The notes under the pieces are model-generated. The model was not told where the DNA came from, did not search any database, and was given only the letters and a program-made list of their open reading frames with translations. The position numbers and the translations under genes are program-made. DNA of 64,000 nucleotides from Haemonchus contortus (lineage: Eukaryota > Nematoda > Chromadorea > Rhabditida > Trichostrongylidae), in the NCBI GenBank assembly GCA_000469685.2, contig LS997567.1, positions 33,697,973-33,761,972 of the forward strand. Direction: 5' to 3'. Positions 58,035 through 64,000 of this stretch are shown here, one piece after another; positions within the stretch are counted from its first letter, which is position 1, and each line of letters begins with the position of its first letter.

Positions 58035-58979
58035 TTGGTATACAGAGCTCAAAGTGCTTTCGGATTCTGAGAATGAATGGAGGGGTCCTGGAGTTACAGT
58101 ACTCGAGGAAACAGAAAGGGAGTATGAAAGTTGTGGAAGGGGTGAAGGTGCATAAAGTAGGGAGGATGGTTCAGTGTATCCGGTGGGTTAGCTAAATAAT
58201 GGGGTCCGTGGGATAAGAAGGAGCAACAGGAGCAGCTAAACTTGGTTTAGCGCCGGAGAAGGCGCTGCGATCGAATTTAGAGTGGTTCAAATGAGGCATT
58301 ATGCTCACTGGATGACAAGCACAGTACAGAGGAGATTTGTAATGCTTTCATCTACATGTTCAAACATCTTCAAGTGATCCCTAAAAAAGCGATACAAGGT
58401 ATCAAAGAAAGTGTGGAAAGATACTCTCTGTTAACTAGTTTGCTTGCACGCGCCTCGAGAGGATGAATGCTTTCCACAGTACAATAAATTTATTTCCCCC
58501 TTCCTATGATTTTATGATTTTGCCAGTGTATACTTAAGGGTTCACAGCTTTCTGTGTTGCATTACTTATGAGTGACATATTTTTTTTTATTTCGCTTTAT
58601 TTTATTTCTCATGCTTTAAGTGTGGTGGCGTTTCTTACTCATACAATCGATATTGCTACACCTGAGCCTGGTGGTCTGGCAGAGAGGTCAGCAGCCAACC
58701 AATTAAGCGAGAACACACCGCAAGCGAGTGAGTGGATGGGCGAGAATGGTGCGAAGTTAGAAGATTTGGACCTACAGTAGTGGTCCAAAGTTTGGAAACT
58801 TTTTAATTCCTCGGGGAGCGCGGCCAGTTGAGATCGTAATTATCCCATAGTTACATATTAGATATAAAATCGTGGGGCAAATATGGCATGCAATTTGGTT
58901 TTACGAAAATCAAGACTGATTCCTAAAATAAGAAAACTTCGAAGAACAGCGCGTCAAAAGTTTGGAAACTCGCTGCCTG
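58035..58979. other. no recognisable gene
   Basis: Only short frames. Nothing here shows homology I can name. Confidence 0.35.
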
Positions 58980-60850
58980 CCATATCGAGGGCATGACCGT
59001 ACCAACGAAGACGAGCTTCTGGTCCAAATTTCGCGCATTCCATCAGCAACAAGGGCTATTCCGAAACGATTCCCTATTGCATCGTTACAAACATGGTCCA
59101 AACGCGTGGCTACAGCCGTTCATCGCAACATTTTGATCACCAGTCATTGAGCCTCATTTGGACCAGACCCCACTCACACGTGAAGAATTAACCCGGAGGC
59201 CGAACCATAGAGACGTGATTCCATATCCAAAGGACTTGAAGATAGATGTAAGCGGTAGCTCAAAGCCGTCAAACGTACTAATGTCTTGTTCATTTGACTC
59301 CGTGTTCATGTACACAGCCTTTTCGACGTTCAACCGGCGTCCGAACATTGCCAGATGAACGCATCAAACTTGCACCTGTTGCTCAAGCAATTTCGTTTCG
59401 TCGTAAGCCATCATTACGTCGTCGGCATATAGAAGGCGCTGGGCTGTGAAGATCTCGTGTAATGGCATCCATGACCACGACGAAGTAGTAGTGGGAAGGT
59501 GCAGAGCCTCAATGTACCCCGACCGAGATGAGAAATGCCCAAAATATGCCTGCTGCTGCTTGCGCTCGACTTGTTGAACTCGTGTAGATTACGCACACCT
59601 AATGAAGTAGCTTCTGTAACGCGGTACGCTATCTAAAGCTTCTTCTAGGTGTAAAAAAGCGAGACGCGCTGTTCTCCGCTTCCCACGATGCTTTTCAAGC
59701 AAAAGGCAAGTGGCATGAACCGAGGCGACCGGCGACAAAACCGCACCTCTTGATGGGGAGCTGGGCGAAGTCTCGAACACGGCCGTCTACAATTCGTTCG
59801 AAGATCTTTACACTGTGTGAGAGTAGGCGAAACGAGCGATAGCTCATGCAGTGTGCAAGGCTGTCCTTTCTTCCGGATCGGAGGGGTGGTGCTTTGTTGC
59901 CATTCACGGGCACCTTCTCTTCTGCGACGACCTGATTGAAGAATTCGTCAACCATGCCACAGAATCGTGTTGCTACCCCGCGATTTCTACACATCAGCTG
60001 CCAAATCATCTGGATCAGTTGCCTTATCAGGCGTTATTTTCCTTACTTGTGTTTTCGTTTTCACCACTGTTATCTTCTGTATGGGACCGTGAACTGGCAG
60101 AGCGCAAGGTGGATGGGCAAATTCTTTGTTGAGAAACTCTCGAAGAAGTCCTGTCAACGTTTTACTGCTCTCTTGCGGTCCGTTAGAAGGTGGCCATTTC
60201 GTCGTTGCTGCTGAAAGTTTTCTCGACATACTCGGTCAGGTGAGTCAGCAGTTTAGCAAGACGGTAAGCATATCGTTCGCCATTACGCAATACGGGTTTC
60301 TCGCTGAAATCAACATTATGAGCGGCTTCTGCAACAGCCACAGCCTTCTTCGCCGCCTCCTTTGTCTTCCGATAGTTCCGCCAGTTATCAATCGCTTAAA
60401 GGAGGAATATGTTCAGAGTTTCTTCTCGCCCACTCCCCTTATAACGTTGTCTGTCTACAGCCACAATCAAAAATCTGCCGTCCAGGCTACGTCTCACCTA
60501 GCTCAAAGCGAACAACCGAAGTTATTGACTAGGCAACACTTCTACAAGTTTACTTAACAGTCAACAGACTGGAGCTGGATTCGTGTGATCACAACCGTCT
60601 CCTTCTTTTTCAATCGCCACCGTTTAATTTTCGCAAGTCCACTTTTTCAACTTATTTCTGCCTCAGTGACACGATTTTGAGCGTCCACATGAGGGGTCGA
60701 TGTTGCGGGAAGACCGTCTCATACGGCACAGCCTTCGTCTGCAACGAACCCTTGCCGAGACGCCTGGCGAGAACAAAGTCTATTCATGCCCTGGCTTCGC
60801 TGTAGAAAGTGGTAAAATGCGAGTACGTTTCCGGAACTTAGTGTTCACGA
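58980..60850 (-). pseudogene. RTE-type LINE remnant, second family
   Basis: Read from 60850 down. Near 60780-60690 there is an endonuclease end (IDFVLARRL, AVPYETVFPQHRPL). At 60400-60300 there is a helical linker (KEAAKKAVAVAEAAHN, NGERYAYRLAK). At 60110-59990 there is ITPDKATDPDDLAADV. At 60009-59700 there is the RT start (MVDEFFNQVVAEEKVP, YRSFRLLSHSVKIFERIVDG). Near 59690-59640 there is AFLHLEEALDSVPRYR (box A). Near 59430-59400 there is YADDVMMAYDE (catalytic box). At 59400-59280 there is HLAMFGRRLNVEKA and following thumb sequence. Many stops and frame changes occur. It differs from the RTE copy at 33-35 kb. Confidence 0.7.
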
Positions 60851-61915
60851 TAGTGAGGTCAAATAGTCAGCTTTTCTAGGATTCGCTCACTATCGAGGTC
60901 ACTTGACCCATTTCCAAACCCACCATGACAATTGTAACCACCTTCCTTATTGGAAACGTACCCATCTAGGTCATTTGCATTCAAATTCAAATAGCTCCTT
61001 CTTGTGGCACTTCAGCCGTTCTCTCATCAATCAAGGCCCAGAACTCTACTTTATTGGCTCGAGGCAACCAGTCTGTGAGCGAATACAGAAATAATGTGGT
61101 TTGATGAGGGATTACAATCTTTATCAGTCGGTACGACGCCCACAGTCGAGTCCAAGAAACGCTCGGAAACAATAGTTCCGACACCAGTGGTGGTCCTGAG
61201 GCTGCCGCAAAGAATTGCTTTGAAGCCTCGGCCAACGTCCCTTGACCTGCAGCAGAACCATGCCGTCTCTTGCAAGACACAGAAATGCGTTCGTCTACGC
61301 TACAGGGCATCTACTGGCTCGCAGGAGCGCACTGTTAACGTCCCAAAAATTAGTGTTGCAACGCGAGTCCATATCTTACGGGACTTCTGAACCAGCATAG
61401 TTGCCATTTTGCCTGGGAAATTTGCACACTTGCACACGTACCCCGCTTTGCGAGTGCGCGTCGGCACCAGCGGATGCCGTAGCATTTGACTGTAATGCAT
61501 TGGGCGTCACAACTCATTTTTAATCAAACAAGTGTTCGTGGGTCGGCCTGTCACGAAGGCCTGTAACCTGCATTCGAGAGTCCGCGTTCAGCTCAGCCTG
61601 CCTGAGCGAACAGTTCGCAGCGGGACCCGGTGGAGGCGGACAGCACCGAAGAGCACAAGAATGGCTCGAGTATTCAAGGGAAACGAAAAAACCCAATAAG
61701 GATTATAACAACATACTCCAGGAGATCCACATGGAAAACGTTTCGGAGTGAATATGTCACAACGGCCATATTTTCGAATCAGGCGTCCATGATGGTAGTA
61801 AATGGATCTCTTCATCGTCATTCTACATGATGGACAAAAGCGTTCGTCCTGTCCCTGACAGTAAATAGTTTTATAAAGCTAGACTTCAACAACATTATAA
61901 AAACAACATTACGTC
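60851..61915. other. no recognisable gene
   Basis: Frames up to 107 codons on both strands overlap one another and carry no motif I recognise. Confidence 0.35.
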
Positions 61916-61921
61916 TTTATT
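61916..61921 (-). promoter_or_regulatory. polyadenylation signal AATAAA
   Basis: TTTATT on the plus strand, about 300 bases beyond the stop codon at 62221-62223 of the four-exon gene. Confidence 0.45.
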
Positions 61922-62220
61922 GTGGGAGAGAACACGTAGTTCAGGACATCCAAAAGTTTCCTCTCGCATTCCGGGGTAACCCACACCACGACCGGGAACA
62001 ACCTTAAATAAATGCGCTCAGAAAGAACAGAAATTCCAATCAACGGAAGCGCTTTGAGTAGAAAGGTTTTGTATGACATCCAGATTTATGTTGCAGGGTA
62101 TTGACCCATTGGTTATCTTTGCACAATAAGAAAAGCTAGGGACTTTCGTCAAAATTACAGTTCTGTACGTGACTTTCAACCAATCTGTGCACCATAGCGG
62201 CCAGAAGAATGCAATATATA

Positions 62221-63602
62221 TTAGATGCCGAGAGAAACAATGGAAGATCTCACGTCAACAACACGCCCTTTATTGTCGAGCCATAAGGTCCCTTTACGTT
62301 GTTCGCGTGAGGTGTCCTCTTCATATGTTTCGATGTCCACATCTCCACCCTGGGAACACAATGGAAGGGTTAGAAATAAAACTGCCCGCTATGGAATTTA
62401 CCTCATCTACATCGTTTTCCACAGACCGTTCTTGCTCGTGGACATCGTTCTGTATCAATTCGGGCATATCAGCATTATCGACGCGATCCGAATTCTCCGC
62501 ATTGACCTTTTCCTCAAACGGAATCATGGCTAGCACTCGGGTAGATCGTGACGTTGGGCTTGTGACAACAAACCTCGGCGCATCAGTAAGGCGACCTTCT
62601 TTTAAGAAACAATTGAAAGTGAAGCACAACGCAAAACGAAAGAATCATAAAATGTCTCTGCACAGCTTCCTTTCTCAATTCTCCATCACTGTATCTACAC
62701 AACTTCTCCCCGTCACTGTACCTACACAATTTCTGCAGGGATTTGAAGACATTTCTCTAGGGCTGAACTGTGCTATAATTTTAGAATTCAGAAAGAAAAG
62801 CTATAGCTCGTGGCTTAGCCCCTCTACTTTCGGTATCTGCTATAAGTAAATATAACGAACCCCCAACATAACTTGATAATCTTGAACTTTTCTGTGCATG
62901 GCGAGCACTGATTGAATCAGCGTCAGTGTCAGCATAGAAGCCCTGGAGACGAGATACATTACGTCTCTCCTGGAAAATCGCGCACTGTTGGTGAATTTGA
63001 ATAGGTCAGAAGACGCAGCACTGGTATATGCAATAAAATGTGCAGCAATAGGCTGTGGTGACTTTACGTTTTTACCAACCGGAGAGTTCTCCGGATACTT
63101 TCGTTTAGATGGGGAACGATACCCCGGTACGCTGGTTCCCATGATCTCCATAAGCTTCTTAAACACCTCTTGCTTGTGCTCTGGCAACGACTCGAACACA
63201 TCACATACCAAAAGCTTTCTGAAAAAATCTCATAAATGGAAGAGCGAACAAGGAATTTCAAAGCTAAAACCATTGAGCCAGCACAAAATTGTTCAAAAAA
63301 AACAAAGAAGCTTCCATGTTTTCTCTATGGCATTTATGAAAACCAACAACAACAAATGACACACTTGCACTGATCTTCTCTCCAGTCACTTCGGGCGAAC
63401 GGAATCCGTGCACTGTGCATTGCTCTCCTTGCAACAGCAACCGGATACTTAGGAGTAAACCTTGTGTCCCGTCCGGCCGATGCAACAGGCTCTGTAATTT
63501 TCGAGTCGTCAAGAGCACTATCAAAAAGGCAGTAAGAAATAGCACAGACTGTCTGAGCAGGCAAAGACAGGCTTGCAACTACTGTTGAAGATTTGGCCAC
63601 CA
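62221..63602 (-). CDS. four-exon gene, unknown protein (5' end not found)
   Basis: Predicted exons on the minus strand: 63602-63371, 63218-62986, 62598-62402 and 62349-62221 (stop TAA). Phases agree at each junction (2, 1, 0), with GT donors (GTGCAAG, GTGCGCG, GTAAAT) and AG acceptors, one a good TTTTTTCAG. The protein has a segment with PKYPVAVARRAMHSARIPF, an acidic-helical segment (VFESLPEHKQEVFKKLMEIM), a basic proline-rich stretch (GYRSPSKRKYPENSP) and a strongly acidic C-terminal third (SVENDVDE, ETYEEDTSREQ). No signal peptide or membrane segment is seen. I do not recognise the family. The start is probably further upstream, beyond the acceptor at about 63603. The exact acceptor of the third exon could shift by three bases. 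Confidence 0.55.
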
Positions 63603-64000
63603 CTAATTCCGGCCGTTAATAGAAAAGCAAACATGAAATAAATTGTTAATTTGAGACGGAAAAATAGACTTCATTCAAATCAACTAATGAGTAAGGAAAC
63701 CAATAAAAGTAATCTTGACAAACACCATATACTAAGAATGATAAGAGCTACGGGCTCCGAGTAGGCGAAAACAACGAGTGCATGGGAATGTAAGGCACCC
63801 CTTTAATGCATAATCTGATTAATGGTTCCACGAATGAACGCTCCTAGTACAGGACGCTGCTTTCCACCATGCAATAACAAATGCCCGTCGCATTTCACGT
63901 AAATTTACAGCACAGAGGGTTGACGATGGTAATCCCGATTCGTTCCTCCATGATTCGCCCTCCTCACACCATGTACAGGGTGTATCAAAACTATGGGCAC
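63603..64000. other. no gene seen; possible upstream region of the last gene
   Basis: AT-rich up to 63780, then sequence with GGAACGAATCGGGATTACC on the minus strand. No start codon in frame with the four-exon gene was identified. Confidence 0.3.

Noticed and set aside
1..64000. CRISPR arrays, rRNA genes or bacterial operons
   Set aside because: Repeats seen are tandem minisatellites or transposon arms without regular spacers, and genes are spliced or retroelement-derived, which fits a nematode nuclear genome.

Overview
The window looks like nuclear DNA of a clade V (strongylid, hookworm-like) nematode. This is inferred from short introns ending in TTTCAG-type acceptors, several RTE and CR1-like LINE families, mariner and Mutator-like (MULE) transposons, Penelope-like elements with GIY-YIG endonucleases, and a BEL/Pao LTR retrotransposon primed by tRNA-Gly. 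No species can be named from sequence alone. Nothing suggests bacterial operons, CRISPR arrays or rRNA.

Layout. 0.1-0.4 kb: a ~117 bp tandem repeat. 1.2-3.7 kb (-): a decayed MULE transposase with C2H2 fingers. 4.7-5.2 kb: degenerate tandem repeat. 7.7-8.6 kb: a deleted mariner with perfect 30 bp inverted ends. 9.0-11.25 kb: a 2.2 kb foldback element. 11.3-11.9 kb (-) and 15.6-17.2 kb (+): LINE remnants. 17.5-20.4 kb and 25.5-26.75 kb (+): two halves of one CR1-like LINE, apparently separated by ~5.1 kb of nested repeats holding a second mariner, an RTE fragment and another LINE. 26.8-27.9 kb (+): RTE remnant. 29.2-30.5 and 35.8-38.8 kb: Penelope-like copies in head-to-head pairs. 30.55-31.4 kb: a TTAA-flanked inverted-repeat element. 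33.0-35.5 kb (-): an internally deleted RTE. 39-41.6 kb: inverted repeats, some tRNA-like. 58.9-60.85 kb (-): another RTE-type remnant.

Two loci look like real host genes. At 42.1-47.0 kb (-) about a dozen exons keep a consistent reading phase across every junction. The product has a MULE-type C/C/H/H DNA-binding-like region but no visible transposase core. At 62.2-63.6 kb (-) four phase-consistent exons encode an unrecognised protein. Both have an AATAAA signal downstream.

The centrepiece is at 47.4-58.0 kb: a young BEL/Pao retrotransposon (two 318 bp LTRs with 2 differences, 5 bp target duplication ACATG) inserted into one arm of a ~725 bp MULE-type inverted-repeat element, itself flanked by a 9 bp duplication (ACAAGGGTT). 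The BEL element carries gag, a 1761-codon gag/pol frame, and a third gene resembling the phlebovirus-like Gc (G2) envelope class. One probable single-base slip in gag and several frame breaks in env suggest that this copy is not infection-competent as assembled, unless these are homopolymer assembly errors.
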